A DNA stretch of 64,000 nucleotides from Acidobacteriota bacterium (GCA_019239425.1 JAFAZX010000064.1:1-64000); one strand, 5' to 3'; numbered from the stretch's first letter, positions 40,915-50,521 are shown. Numbers and translations are program-made. Notes: generated from the sequence alone by a model not told the origin.

Positions 40915-41065
40915 GCGTCGCGTTCGTTGTCACGCCCGCGCGTGACTCCGTATAATCGCCGCGCTTCAGAGGCGTCGCTCTCGCCGGGGCGACCCGAAGC
41001 CGACTCACTTCTCGTCCTTTATGTCTGAGACGCATCTTCCGCGCGCGCGCCGGGCCTCGACCTGA

Positions 41066-41884
41066 ATGGATAAGATCGACCGCCTGGGCTGGGCGGACGG
41101 AATCTCGTTCAGGTCTTACGGCGTCTCCGTCGGAGTCCGCGTCAGCGACCATTCGGTGATGGACATCGTGCGCGAACTGCTCCCTCCCGGGTGGAAGCCT
41201 TCGACGCGGCCCTTGGTGGACAGACTCTACTCGCTGTTCGTGGGCGGGGAGGCGCGCCGCGGCGTCCGGCGTTTCAACCTGCTCTACAGGGACGCGTCGC
41301 TCCTGGGCAGGTCGCTCTCTCTGGAAGAACTCTGCGACGTTTTTCAGTCAGACCTGAAGCTGCACGTCGCGGAGAAGGCCAGGCGGAGGGTCTTCGTCCA
41401 CGCAGGCGTCGTCGGCTGGCGCGGCGTCGCGCTGCTGATACCGGGGCGGAGCTTCAGCGGGAAGACGACGCTCGTGGCGGAGCTGGTGCGGGCCGGCGCC
41501 GACTACTACTCCGACGAATACGCAGTGCTCGACGCGGAGGGGCGCGTCCACCCCTTCCCGCAGCCGCTCGGGATTCGCGCGGAGGGCGCCGCGCGGCAGG
41601 AGCGTGTCGCGGCGGAAGACCTGGGGGGCAGGCCGGGCAAGAGGCCGCTGAAGGTGGGCCTCATCCTGGCGACGAAGTACAGGCCGAACGCGCACTGGCG
41701 CCCGCGCGAGCTGACTCACGGGCAGGGAGTTCTGGAATTGCTGGCTAACGCCGTTGCCGCGCGCGAAGACCCGGGTGGCGTCCTCTCATTCCTGAGCCGC
41801 GCGACCGAAGGGGCGCGTGTCCTCGGCGGGCCGAGGGGCGACGCACGCGTGACGGCCGCACAGATTTTGGGGAAGGTCATTTAG
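41066..41884 (+). CDS. HPr kinase-like (HprK-related) P-loop protein
   Basis: The 272-residue protein carries a P-loop in ALLIPGRSFSGKTTLVAEL (near residue 130) and the YYSDEYAVLDAEGRVHPFP sequence that follows in HprK-type kinases. It lacks the N-terminal domain of true HprK and is shorter. Such orphan HprK-like proteins are found beside peptide- and glycan-modification clusters, including lasso peptide loci, where some phosphorylate peptides. No lasso or RiPP precursor is apparent here. It stands alone between the pyruvyl transferase (divergent) and the Sco genes (convergent). Its substrate is unknown. Confidence 0.85.
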   Translation: MDKIDRLGWADGISFRSYGVSVGVRVSDHSVMDIVRELLPPGWKPSTRPLVDRLYSLFVGGEARRGVRRFNLLYRDASLLGRSLSLEELCDVFQSDLKLHVAEKARRRVFVHAGVVGWRGVALLIPGRSFSGKTTLVAELVRAGADYYSDEYAVLDAEGRVHPFPQPLGIRAEGAARQERVAAEDLGGRPGKRPLKVGLILATKYRPNAHWRPRELTHGQGVLELLANAVAAREDPGGVLSFLSRATEGARVLGGPRGDARVTAAQILGKVI

Positions 41885-41925
41885 TCCGCCGGCCTTCTTC
41901 CTATCCGGCCCCGCGTACTTCTTCA

Positions 41926-42561
41926 TTATTTCTGGTCTGCCCCCGCGGCGGGTTGTGCCTCGCCCTTGTCGTCGGCGACGCTCCGGACGATTTGAATCAG
42001 GTCGGCGGGCTTGGCCACGCCGAGCGCCTTCTTCCACAATCCCGTCCGCTCGTTGCCGACGGCGATGACGGTCGTGTGGTCGTCCTTCGACTCCACGTAC
42101 TGCCCCACCCGGTAGAGCGCCCACTCCACGTTCTCCTTCTTCCCCGTCAGGAAGAGCCAGCCGGGCCGGGCGTGGAAGCGCTGCGCGTACTCCTTGAGGC
42201 GCGGCGGCGTGTCCGTCTCCGGGTCGACCGAGATGGAGACGATGAAGACGTCTTTACCCAGGCGGTCGCCGAGCGCCTCCTGTACCTTCTCAAGGTTACG
42301 GTTCATCGGCGGGCAGACCGAAGTGCAGGTCGTGAAGAAGGCGTTGATGACGACGGTCTTGCCCTTGAGCACGTCGGTGTAGAAGCGCACCCGGTTCCCG
42401 TCCTGGTCTACAAGCTCCACGTCGGAGAAGTACTTCCGCGCGGCCGTCTGCTGCTGCGTCTGCTGCGCCTGCGGCTCGGGCATGTGGTGGTCGGCGTGCT
42501 GCGCGGCGGCGTTGGCGGCGCAGGCGAGTCCGATGACGATGGCGTTGAGCGCTCTCTTCAT
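41926..42561 (-). CDS. SCO1/SenC-family copper chaperone (second of pair)
   Basis: About 211 residues from ATG 42561; the longer frame to 42819 overlaps the upstream gene and is rejected. A signal peptide (MKRALNAIVIGLACAANAAA) precedes a histidine-rich stretch, HADHHMPE, then a thioredoxin fold with the copper site CTSVCPP (Cys79, Cys83) and the distal His162 (DDHTTVIAVG). Sco proteins deliver copper to CuA centres or to other periplasmic copper enzymes, or reduce their thiols. The start overlaps the previous stop as ATGA, so it is translationally coupled. Operon context points to the multicopper oxidase upstream as client (inference). Confidence 0.94.
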   Translation of the reverse strand: MKRALNAIVIGLACAANAAAQHADHHMPEPQAQQTQQQTAARKYFSDVELVDQDGNRVRFYTDVLKGKTVVINAFFTTCTSVCPPMNRNLEKVQEALGDRLGKDVFIVSISVDPETDTPPRLKEYAQRFHARPGWLFLTGKKENVEWALYRVGQYVESKDDHTTVIAVGNERTGLWKKALGVAKPADLIQIVRSVADDKGEAQPAAGADQK

Positions 42562-43295
42562 GGCCGTGGCCTCTCCTTGCCGTCCGGGTCGAGTCTTCCC
42601 TCGGACGCGTCGCCGATGAGTTGGACGAGGGCCGACGGGCGCGCCAGCCCGTACGTGCGCGTCCATTGGCCCGTCGCGTCGTTGCCGACGAGCACTGAAG
42701 GCGAGTGGTCGGCCGGACTCGCCACGCCCGCGCCGAGCGCGCGCAGCAGCTCGAACACCTGCGGCTTCGGGCCGGTGACCAGAGTCCAGCCCGGCCCGGC
42801 CTTGAAGTTCGCGCCCCACGCCTTCAACCTCTCCGGCGTGTCGGTCAGAGGGTCGACGCTGACGGAGATGAGTCGCACGTCGCGCCCGACGCGCTCGCCC
42901 AAATCTTTCTGCACGCGGGCGAAGGTGGCGCCGAGCGGCGGGCAGATGGTCGTGCAGGTCGTGAAGATGAACTGGATCGCGACCGTCCTGCCTTTGACGA
43001 GGTCGCTATAAAAATGAATCTTGCGCCCGTCCTGGTCGAGCAGCTCCACGTCCGGGAACGTCAGGCCCGACGCCTCGCCCGCGGAGTTCATCGCCGCGTG
43101 GTCGGCCTGACTTTCGGCGCGCGCGGGGCGCAAGTCCATCTTGCATTTCGGGCACGCCCCCTTCTTCTCCGACTTCACCTCCGGGTGCATCGGGCAGGTG
43201 TAGACCACCGACTGCGCGCGTGCGTCCGGCGCGCCGGCGCAGAGTAGCAGCGAGAAGAGGAGGGCCGCCAACGTTCTGACGCGTCTGTTCTTCAT
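42558..43295 (-). CDS. SCO1/SenC protein with N-terminal heavy-metal-binding domain
   Basis: The 245-residue protein has a signal peptide (to ~residue 28, ARAQ), then a heavy-metal-binding domain, YTCPMHPEVKSEKKGACPKC, with Cys34, His37, Cys48 and Cys51. The Sco domain carries CTTICPP (Cys114, Cys118) and His196. The same metal-binding domain is found in copper efflux proteins such as CusB-like and P-type ATPases. The fusion brings a second copper or zinc site to a Sco protein. It begins 24 bp after the preceding S8 protease stop and overlaps the next Sco gene, within the copper-enzyme operon. A dedicated copper relay is a reasonable reading. Confidence 0.93.
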   Translation of the reverse strand: MKNRRVRTLAALLFSLLLCAGAPDARAQSVVYTCPMHPEVKSEKKGACPKCKMDLRPARAESQADHAAMNSAGEASGLTFPDVELLDQDGRKIHFYSDLVKGRTVAIQFIFTTCTTICPPLGATFARVQKDLGERVGRDVRLISVSVDPLTDTPERLKAWGANFKAGPGWTLVTGPKPQVFELLRALGAGVASPADHSPSVLVGNDATGQWTRTYGLARPSALVQLIGDASEGRLDPDGKERPRP

Positions 43296-43319
43296 GTGTG
43301 TAAACCCCCAACGTGCGCC

Positions 43320-45269
43320 CTACAGCGGCTGCCAGGACGGGTACAAATCTTCCGCCTCCGAGGCGTCCGTGACGTTGACGGTTCCCGTCCCGTCAACGTT
43401 GATGACGAAGATGTCATAGTCCTCCAACCCGAAACTTGAGAAGGTTATCCGCTCGCCGTCGGGCGACCAGTCCGGGCGCTCGTTCTCGCCGTCGTTGTCC
43501 GTGATTCTGGTCGGGCTGCCGCCGTCGGCGTTCATCAAGTATATTTCCGGGGCGCCGACGCGCACCGTGGAGAAGGCGAGCTTCGAACCGTCGGGCGACC
43601 ACGCCGGCTCGTAGCCGCCGGCCGTGCCCGTCAGGTTCGTGATGCCGCTCCCGTCGGCGTTCATCACGTAGATTTGGGCGAAGGGTTGGTGGCGGACGAA
43701 GGCGATCTTTGTCCCGTCGGGCGACCAGTCCGGGTCGGAGTCGCTGACCGTGTTGTTCGTCAAACGGGTCGCGTCGGTGCCGTCGGCGTCCATCACGTAG
43801 ATTTCGTTGTTGCCGTCGCGGTCGCTGTTGAAAAGAATCCTGGTGCCGTCGGGCGACCACGAAGGGTTGTTGTCGTTGACCGCGTTGTTCGTCAGCCTCG
43901 TCAGGTTATTCCCCACGGAGTCGGCCACGTAGATTTCCCAGTTGTCGTCGATGAATCTTTCGAAGGTAATCTTCGTCCCGTCGGGCGACCACGCGCTCGC
44001 CGAACTAGGGTTCGACCCCGCCAGTTGAGTGACGTTGCCGCCGTCGAGACTCGTCGTGGTGATGTAGCCCTCGCTGCCGGAGAAGGCGAGTTTGCTGTTC
44101 GGGCGGAAGAGGAGGAGGTCGGGCGAGTCCGTCCCTTCGCCCGAGACGCGGCCGGCGGTGGCGTTGCCGGTGAGGGCCGCGCTCACCTGCTCGGGCGAGT
44201 CGGACGGGTTGCCGCTCAGGTAGCGCGCGGCGACGCCGGCCACGAACCCCGCGGCGAAGGAGGTGCCGGACTCTTCGGTGGTCGCGGTGTCGCTGTACCA
44301 TTCGGCGGTCGTGATGTTCACGCCGGGCGCGAAGAGGTCGAGGCTGCTGCCGTAGTTCGAGAAGCTGGCCCGCGCGTCCGTGTCGTCGGTCGCACCGACC
44401 GTGATGGCTTCGCCGACGCGCGCGGGCGAGCGCGTGCCCGCGTCCACGTTGATGTTGCCGGCCGCCACCACGTAGGTCACGCCGGCCGCGATGGAGTTGC
44501 CGACCGCCGTGTCGAACGAAGTGCTCCCGCCGGTCGAGACGCTGAGCACGGCCACCGCCGGGTGCTGTGCCTCTTCGGTCACGTAATCGACGCCGCCGAT
44601 CACCTTCGACAGGGTGCTCAGGTTGTTACAGTCGAAGACGCGCACGGCGTGCAGCGCGGCGCCCTTCGCCGCGCCGAAGGTCGCCCCGCCGACGACCGCC
44701 GCCACCTGCGTCCCGTGGCCGAGACAGTCTTCACCGTTCTGTTCGTCGCCGACGTTGTCGAAGGCGACCGAGGCGCGCCCGCCGAACTCCTGGTGCGTGG
44801 TGCGGATGCCCGAGTCTATAACGTAGACGTGCGCGCCAGCGCCGTTGTTGGCGTAGGCGTACGTGTCCGAGAGCGGGAGGTCGCGCTGGTCTATGCGGTC
44901 GAGGCCCCAAGGGGCGTCGGTCTGCGTCGAGGCCAGCTCGACGAAGGCGTCGTCCTCGACGTAGGCGACCAGGGGGTTGCGGCTCAGGGCGTCGGCGGCC
45001 CGCGCACTCATGCGCGCCGAGAAGCCGCGCAGCGCGTGGCCGTAAGGCGCGACGAGCCGTCCGCCGTGAAGCCGCGTCAGACGCTCGGCCGTCGTCTTCA
45101 ACTCCGCGGCGGCCACCTCATTCTTTAGCACGACGATGTAACTGCCTTCGGCGGCCCGCTCGTGACGCACGCGGCGCGGCGAGCTGTTGTTGGATTGCCG
45201 GGCGTGTGTGTGCGGTGCGGCGAAAGTCAGGAGGGAGAGGGTGAGTAACAGCCCCGGTACGTTCTTCAT
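43320..45269 (-). CDS. Secreted S8 protease with TolB/PD40-type propeller (smaller copy)
   Basis: The 649-residue protein has a signal peptide (MKNVPGLLLTLSLLTFAAPHTHA) and an I9-type propeptide (~50-120). The subtilisin/proteinase K domain has Asp ~150 (VYVIDSGIRTTHQEF), His ~183 (GHGTQVAAVVGG) and Ser ~336 (SGTSFAAGFVAGVAARY). Six WSPDGTKI-type PD40 blades follow, with EIYVMDADGTDATRLT segments, to the C-terminus. The propeller probably holds protein or polysaccharide substrate. It is a paralog of the next larger gene and both lie in the copper-enzyme operon. Some HGTHV positions are HGTQV here, but catalytic residues are intact. Confidence 0.94.
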   Translation of the reverse strand: MKNVPGLLLTLSLLTFAAPHTHARQSNNSSPRRVRHERAAEGSYIVVLKNEVAAAELKTTAERLTRLHGGRLVAPYGHALRGFSARMSARAADALSRNPLVAYVEDDAFVELASTQTDAPWGLDRIDQRDLPLSDTYAYANNGAGAHVYVIDSGIRTTHQEFGGRASVAFDNVGDEQNGEDCLGHGTQVAAVVGGATFGAAKGAALHAVRVFDCNNLSTLSKVIGGVDYVTEEAQHPAVAVLSVSTGGSTSFDTAVGNSIAAGVTYVVAAGNINVDAGTRSPARVGEAITVGATDDTDARASFSNYGSSLDLFAPGVNITTAEWYSDTATTEESGTSFAAGFVAGVAARYLSGNPSDSPEQVSAALTGNATAGRVSGEGTDSPDLLLFRPNSKLAFSGSEGYITTTSLDGGNVTQLAGSNPSSASAWSPDGTKITFERFIDDNWEIYVADSVGNNLTRLTNNAVNDNNPSWSPDGTRILFNSDRDGNNEIYVMDADGTDATRLTNNTVSDSDPDWSPDGTKIAFVRHQPFAQIYVMNADGSGITNLTGTAGGYEPAWSPDGSKLAFSTVRVGAPEIYLMNADGGSPTRITDNDGENERPDWSPDGERITFSSFGLEDYDIFVINVDGTGTVNVTDASEAEDLYPSWQPL

Positions 45270-45370
45270 AAACAGAAACCTTTCCCCTTGTTCTTACCCT
45301 TGTGTTCTGGCCCCTGGAAGGTGCGGGGCCGCGCTCTACGGACGGGCGCGGCCCCGCGTCGGCGTAGCCC

Positions 45371-48300
45371 TTAGTTCCCGTTGCGCGGGTCGGCCGTGGA
45401 TGGCCGCCAGTTGGCGAAGTAGTCGGCGGCGGACGGGTTCTGGGTGATGTTCTTCAGCCCGCTCCCGTTCGGCCTCACCACGAAGACCTCGTTGTCGCCG
45501 TTCGGGCTGGTGGTGAACGTCAGCCTTGAGCCGTCGGGCGCCCACTCGGGCCGGTAGTCGTAGGCCCCCGTGTTCGAGACGTTCGTCTGACTGCTCCCGT
45601 CGGCGTTCATCAGGAAGATCTCGTCGTTGCCGGTGCGCCTGCTGACGAAGGCGATCTTCGACCCGTCGGGCGACCAGATGGGCGAGAAGTCGTAGCCCGA
45701 GGCCGTGGTCAGTTGCGTCAGGCCCGACCCGTCCGGGCTGACCCGGTAGATGTTGTAGTCGCCGAGGTGGTAGCTGTAGAAGACGAGCGTCGTCCCGTCG
45801 GGCGACCAGTCGGGGCCGAAGTCGTAGTCGGGGCCGCTGGTGATGGCGAACTGGTCGGTGCCGTCGGCGTTGACGACGCAGAGGTCTAGGTCGCCGGTCA
45901 GGTTGCAGCTGAAGGCGGCCTTCGTCCCGTCGGGCGACCAGTCCCACTCGAAGATGTCGTCGAGGCCCGAGTTCGTCAGGCGGTACTCGCCGGTGCCGTC
46001 GAGGTTGACGACGAAGATGTCTTCGATGCCGTCGCGGTTGTCCTCGAAGGCGATCCGGTTGCCGTCCGGCGTCCAGCGCAGGAAGTCGGTGTAGTTCTGC
46101 GTCTGCGTCACCAGCGTCTCGCCCGTGCCGTCGGCGTTCGCCACGTAGACCCCGTACGAGCTGCCGCGGTAGCTGGCGTAGGCGAGCCTGGTGCCGTTGG
46201 GCGACCAGACCTGCGCGTACGAGTAGTCGCCGATGGCGGGGCTGTGCGTGAGCCGCGTCTGCTGCCCGCCCTGCGCGTCGGACGTAAAGATTTCGACGTT
46301 GCCGGTGCGCGTGCTGAGGAAGGCGAGCTGCGACGGCAGCGGCTGCCAGTCCGGGTTGAAGGCGCCCGCGGAGCTGTGCGTGATCTGCGTCTCGTTCGAG
46401 CCGTCCGCGGCCATCACGAAGATGTTCGAGACGGCCACGTAGACGCCGATGACGCCCGAGGGGTCGGCGCGCTCGCTGTCGAAGGCGATGCGGTCGCCGC
46501 CGGCCGACCAGGAGGCGTTGTTGCCGTTCGTGTCGGTCAGCATCGAGACGCCGCTGCCGTCGGGGAGCATCGAGTAGATGTTGGCGTTGCCGCTGCGGTC
46601 GCTGGTGAAGGCGATGCGGCCGCCGTCGGGCGACCAGTACGGATTGGTGTCGGCGGCCGAGTTATTCGTCAGGCGCGTCTGGCCCGTCCCGTCTGAGTTC
46701 ATCACGTAGATTTCAAAGTTGCCGTCGCGCGCGCTCTGGAAGGCGACCTTCGTCCCGTCAGGCGACCAGGCCGGCGCCGTGCCGCTGTTGGTCAGGAGGG
46801 TCGCGACGCCCGTCCCGTCCACGTTCCTCACGCTGATGTTGGAGTAGCTGGCCCAGGCGAGCTTCGAGCCGTCGGGCGACCAGGCCGGGCCGCTCAGGGC
46901 GTCGCCGCCGCCGAAGGGGAAGCTGGCGATGTCGCCCGTCTCCACGTTCACGTAGTTGAGCCGCATCCCGTCCTCGTCGTAGCGCGTGACGAAGGCAATC
47001 TTCGTCCCGTCGGGCGACCAGGCCGGCTCGGTGTTCCCGCCGTAGCGGTAATGCGGGTCTTCCCTCTGGAAGCTGTTGGTCAGGTTCGTCTCGTTGCCGC
47101 CGTCGGCGTCCGCCAGGTAGATGTCGCCGTCCTGCTCGTAGGCGATCTTGCCGCCCACCTTGTTGAAGACGAAGGGCGCGCGGTAGAGCAGGCGGTTGGG
47201 CGACTCGGGGCCGGGGTTTATGACCCGGTCGTAAGTCGCGTTGCCGACGACCGACTGCGCGACGGCCGCGGGCGAAGCAAGTGGGTGCGTCTCAAGGAAT
47301 CGGGCCGCGACGCCGGCCGCGTGCGCCGCGGCCATCGAGGTGCCGTCGCGCAGGGTGGTGTCGTCGTCGGCGTTCCAGTTGGCGCCGGGGATGTTCACGC
47401 CGGGCGCGAAGAGGTCGAGGCTGCTGCCGTAGTTGGAGAAGACGGCCTTCGTGTCCGTCTCGTCGGTCGCGCCGACCGTGATGGCCTCCTGCACGCGCGA
47501 GGGCGAGCGGTTGCCGGCGTCGATGTTGAGGTTGCCGGCGGCGACGACGTAGGTGATGCCCCCGGCGATGGAGTTGCGCACGGCCGCGTCGAGGGTCGAG
47601 CTGCCGACCGTGTTGACGCTGAGGAGCGCGACGGCCGGGCTCTGGTGTTCGCCGGTGATGAAGTCGATGGCCGCGACGAGCTTCGTGATGCTGCTGCCGC
47701 CGTTCGAGCAGTTGAAGATGCGGACGGCGTGGAGCGAGGCGCCCTTCGCGACGCCGAAGGTCTCGCCGCCGACGACGCTGGCGACGTGCGTCCCGTGGCC
47801 GAAGCAGTCCTCGCCGTTCCCGCCGTCGCCGACGTTGTCGAAGGCGACCGAGGCGCGCCCGCCGAACTCCTGGTGCGTCGTGCGAATCCCTGAGTCGATG
47901 ACGTAGACGTGCGCGCCCGCGCCCGTCTCGCCGTAGGTGTAGGTCGTGCTGAGGGGCAGGTCGCGCTGGTCGATGCGGTCGAGGCCCCAGGGCGCGTCCG
48001 TCTGCGTCGTCGAGGCCAGCTCGACGGGCGCGTCCTCTTCGACGTACGCGACGCGCGGGTCGCGTGCGAGCGCTTCGGCCGCCTGCGCGCTCAGGTTGGC
48101 CGCGAAGCCGCGCAGCGCGTGGCGGAAGGTGGCGACGGCGCTGCCGCCGTTCGCACGCGCGAGACCGCGCGCGACCCCTTCGACCTGGCGGGCCGGCGTG
48201 TCCGCGCGCAGCACGACGAGGTAGCTGCCGCGGATGGAGTTGGCGTGTCGCTCGACGGAGTGCGCGGCCGGCTGCGGCCGCGGCCGCTGTGCCGCAGGGC

Positions 48301-48385
48301 GGGGCGCGGCGCCGCGTGCGGGAAGAGGCGTTAGAGTCAAAAGGGAGACGAGGAGCGAGAGCAGGGCGGACGAAGCCTTCTTCAT
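45371..48385 (-). CDS. Secreted S8 protease with double-length PD40 propeller
   Basis: The 1004-residue protein has a signal peptide (MKKASSALLSLLVSLLTL ... ARG), an I9-type propeptide and a protease domain with Asp ~163 (VYVIDSGIRTTHQEF), His ~197 (GHGTHVASVVGG) and Ser ~349 (DGTSMAAAHAAGVAARF). The protease half is nearly collinear with the 43320-45269 paralog (TQTDAPWGLDRIDQRDLPLS is identical). The propeller part (~425-1000) has about 13 blades, enough for two six- or seven-bladed propellers, whereas the paralog has six. The duplication thus kept the protease and changed the propeller. The length of the region and its repeats make it a target for misassembly, but the frame is intact. Confidence 0.94.
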   Translation of the reverse strand: MKKASSALLSLLVSLLTLTPLPARGAAPRPAAQRPRPQPAAHSVERHANSIRGSYLVVLRADTPARQVEGVARGLARANGGSAVATFRHALRGFAANLSAQAAEALARDPRVAYVEEDAPVELASTTQTDAPWGLDRIDQRDLPLSTTYTYGETGAGAHVYVIDSGIRTTHQEFGGRASVAFDNVGDGGNGEDCFGHGTHVASVVGGETFGVAKGASLHAVRIFNCSNGGSSITKLVAAIDFITGEHQSPAVALLSVNTVGSSTLDAAVRNSIAGGITYVVAAGNLNIDAGNRSPSRVQEAITVGATDETDTKAVFSNYGSSLDLFAPGVNIPGANWNADDDTTLRDGTSMAAAHAAGVAARFLETHPLASPAAVAQSVVGNATYDRVINPGPESPNRLLYRAPFVFNKVGGKIAYEQDGDIYLADADGGNETNLTNSFQREDPHYRYGGNTEPAWSPDGTKIAFVTRYDEDGMRLNYVNVETGDIASFPFGGGDALSGPAWSPDGSKLAWASYSNISVRNVDGTGVATLLTNSGTAPAWSPDGTKVAFQSARDGNFEIYVMNSDGTGQTRLTNNSAADTNPYWSPDGGRIAFTSDRSGNANIYSMLPDGSGVSMLTDTNGNNASWSAGGDRIAFDSERADPSGVIGVYVAVSNIFVMAADGSNETQITHSSAGAFNPDWQPLPSQLAFLSTRTGNVEIFTSDAQGGQQTRLTHSPAIGDYSYAQVWSPNGTRLAYASYRGSSYGVYVANADGTGETLVTQTQNYTDFLRWTPDGNRIAFEDNRDGIEDIFVVNLDGTGEYRLTNSGLDDIFEWDWSPDGTKAAFSCNLTGDLDLCVVNADGTDQFAITSGPDYDFGPDWSPDGTTLVFYSYHLGDYNIYRVSPDGSGLTQLTTASGYDFSPIWSPDGSKIAFVSRRTGNDEIFLMNADGSSQTNVSNTGAYDYRPEWAPDGSRLTFTTSPNGDNEVFVVRPNGSGLKNITQNPSAADYFANWRPSTADPRNGN

Positions 48386-48469
48386 GATGTGTTCCTCCGA
48401 CGGGTTGGGGCGGCGGGGCGCGCCGCCTGTCGAGCTAGAGCCGTGTGTGCCGGGAGCGGCGGCGGGTGC

Positions 48470-50428
48470 TCACTTCACGCGCGCACTGCCAACGCCCTCG
48501 CCGCCGTCCACGGGGACGTTCGTGTATGGCAAGTCGGCGAACGTCACGCCGCGCGAGGCGGAGCGCAGCAGGACGCGGAAGATGCCGGAGTGCGGGAACT
48601 CCATCTTCACCTCGTACTCGCCCGGCGCGGCCTCCGCGGCCCAGTAGCGTTGCTGCCAGACGCCCGCCTCGAAGACCAGAACCTGCACGTCCTTCAGGCC
48701 GCCGAGCGGGCGCTTCGTGTTCGCGTCGGTGAGCTTGAAGCGGAGCGCCGCCGCCTCGCCGGCGCGGAAGCGTCGGCCGGAGAAGAGCGCCTCGACGGAG
48801 AGAGACGCGGCCGGACTCTTCGCCGCCTCGGGCGACTCGGCGACGCTCAGACGGAAGCAGTGCGTGAAACGCGGGCGGTCGACGAGGACGGGCACGTCGA
48901 AGGCGCCGGCCTTGTTGAGCTTGACGGGCGAGGTGTAGACGCCGGGGCTGACTTCGCTCAGGCTCCGGTCGAGGAGCAGCAGGGCGAGGGCGCGGCGCTT
49001 GTAATTACTCAGGGTGCCGAGCGGCGCCATCATGCCTTCGGTGTAGTAGTAGATGGTCTGGTCGGGCGCGTTGGCGAGCATGACGGAGTTGCCGTCGGGC
49101 GTCGGGGCGATCATGTCGGCGACGCCGATCTCGCCGGGCAGCCTGCTCGGCGGGCGCTCGCCCGCGGTGATGTGGACGGGCGAGACCTTGCCCTTCTCGG
49201 CGGTGCCCAGCTCGATGAGCGAGAACTTCTCCGACTCCTGCCCGCGGACGTACGCGTAGCGGTCGGTGAAGACGATCTGGTCGGGACTCTTGACGACCTC
49301 GGCGGAGCCGACGAAGGTGTTGGTCGAGGCGTCGAGCACGCCGACCGTGCTCTCCAACTGGTTGGCGGCGAGGGCGAAGCGACCGCCGGGCGCGAACCGC
49401 AGCGCGACGACGCCGCGCCTGGTCGGCGTGGTCGCGACGACGCGGCCGGCGCGCGGGTCGATGGCCGAGACGGTCTCGCCGTTGAGCGCGGCGGCGTAGG
49501 CGAGGCGGCTCGCCTCACTGTAGGCGACGGCCACAGGCGTCTTGCCGACCGCGACGTCCGCCTTCTTCGAGAGCGCGGCGACGTCGACGACCGAGACCGT
49601 GTCGGACGTGCTGTTGGTGACGAAGGCGTACTTGCTGTCGGAGGAGAAGGCGAAGGTGTGCAGCCCCTCGCCGACGTTGACGCGGCCGACGACGCCGCGC
49701 TTCGCCGCGTCGATGACGACGACGAAGGGCGAGCCGTCGAGTCCGACCCACACGTACTGCCCGTCGGGCTGGAGCGCGACGCGCATGGGGCGCGTCTTCT
49801 CGCCCGTCGGGAGAGTTGCCGTCAGCTTCTTCGTGACGGTGTCGACGACGGCGACGGCCGACTGGTCGGGCATCGAAACGTAGAGCGTCTCCTTGTCTTT
49901 CGCGAGCGCCCAGTCGGCGCCGACGCCCGGCAGCTCGACGATGCCTTCGAGCTTCGTGACGGAGAAGGAGATTTGCGGGTTGATGAAGGTGATGGTGCGG
50001 TCGTGGTTGAGCGTCAGCAGCAGGTAGCTGTTGAGGTCGATGTCGGCGCGCGCGCTCAGGAGTCCGCCCATGAAGGTGCGAATCTTGTCGGTGCAGGCCC
50101 CTTCGCCCGAGACGGTCAGGTCGCGGCGCGCGTCGATCCATGCGTTCGGGCGCAGGCCCGAGACGGGCTCGCCCGTCTTCGCGTAGGTGAGCCGGAAGGT
50201 CGCGACGGCGTCGGTGCCCGCCATCAGACGCGCGGCGGCGCCCGCCGCGCTCGGCAGCGCCCTGACCTCGAAGTCCAGGACGATGCCTTCGTGCTCGAAG
50301 CGCTCGGAGTAGGAGGCCGGGACGGCCTGCGTGCCGGGCGTCTGCGTCTCGGCGGTCTGTCGTGCGGACGCGGCCGGGAAGAGAAGTAGGAGAAGGATGA
50401 CGGCGGTGAAGCTCTTCGACTGGTTCAT
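48470..50428 (-). CDS. Exported YVTN beta-propeller protein with C-terminal YtkA-like domain
   Basis: About 652 residues from ATG 50428; the frame open to 50500 lacks a signal sequence, while this start gives MNQSKSFTAVILLLLLFPAASA. An N-terminal beta domain (~60-190; TFRLTYAKTGEPVSGLRPNAW, CTDKIRTF) precedes YVTN/YncE-like propeller blades (YVSMPDQSAVAVVDTVTKK, YAFVTNSTSDTVSVVDVA). The C-terminus (ALRFKLTDANTKRPLGGL) resembles the YtkA/FixH copper-linked fold. It lies immediately downstream of the giant multicopper oxidase (93 bp) and is on the same transcript. It may hold or assist that enzyme; function is inferred. Confidence 0.85.
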   Translation of the reverse strand: MNQSKSFTAVILLLLLFPAASARQTAETQTPGTQAVPASYSERFEHEGIVLDFEVRALPSAAGAAARLMAGTDAVATFRLTYAKTGEPVSGLRPNAWIDARRDLTVSGEGACTDKIRTFMGGLLSARADIDLNSYLLLTLNHDRTITFINPQISFSVTKLEGIVELPGVGADWALAKDKETLYVSMPDQSAVAVVDTVTKKLTATLPTGEKTRPMRVALQPDGQYVWVGLDGSPFVVVIDAAKRGVVGRVNVGEGLHTFAFSSDSKYAFVTNSTSDTVSVVDVAALSKKADVAVGKTPVAVAYSEASRLAYAAALNGETVSAIDPRAGRVVATTPTRRGVVALRFAPGGRFALAANQLESTVGVLDASTNTFVGSAEVVKSPDQIVFTDRYAYVRGQESEKFSLIELGTAEKGKVSPVHITAGERPPSRLPGEIGVADMIAPTPDGNSVMLANAPDQTIYYYTEGMMAPLGTLSNYKRRALALLLLDRSLSEVSPGVYTSPVKLNKAGAFDVPVLVDRPRFTHCFRLSVAESPEAAKSPAASLSVEALFSGRRFRAGEAAALRFKLTDANTKRPLGGLKDVQVLVFEAGVWQQRYWAAEAAPGEYEVKMEFPHSGIFRVLLRSASRGVTFADLPYTNVPVDGGEGVGSARVK

Positions 50429-50521
50429 GTGCGTAATGCCCCGGAAGGATGGTCGGAGGTGTTGTGTGTCGGCGTGGCGACTCAAGGGTTGAGTCGCCAC
50501 GCCGACACGCGCCGCACGTCT

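Noticed and set aside
42562..42819. Extended N-terminus of the second Sco protein
   Set aside because: It overlaps the 3' end of the preceding Sco gene and would bury the signal peptide that begins at 42561.
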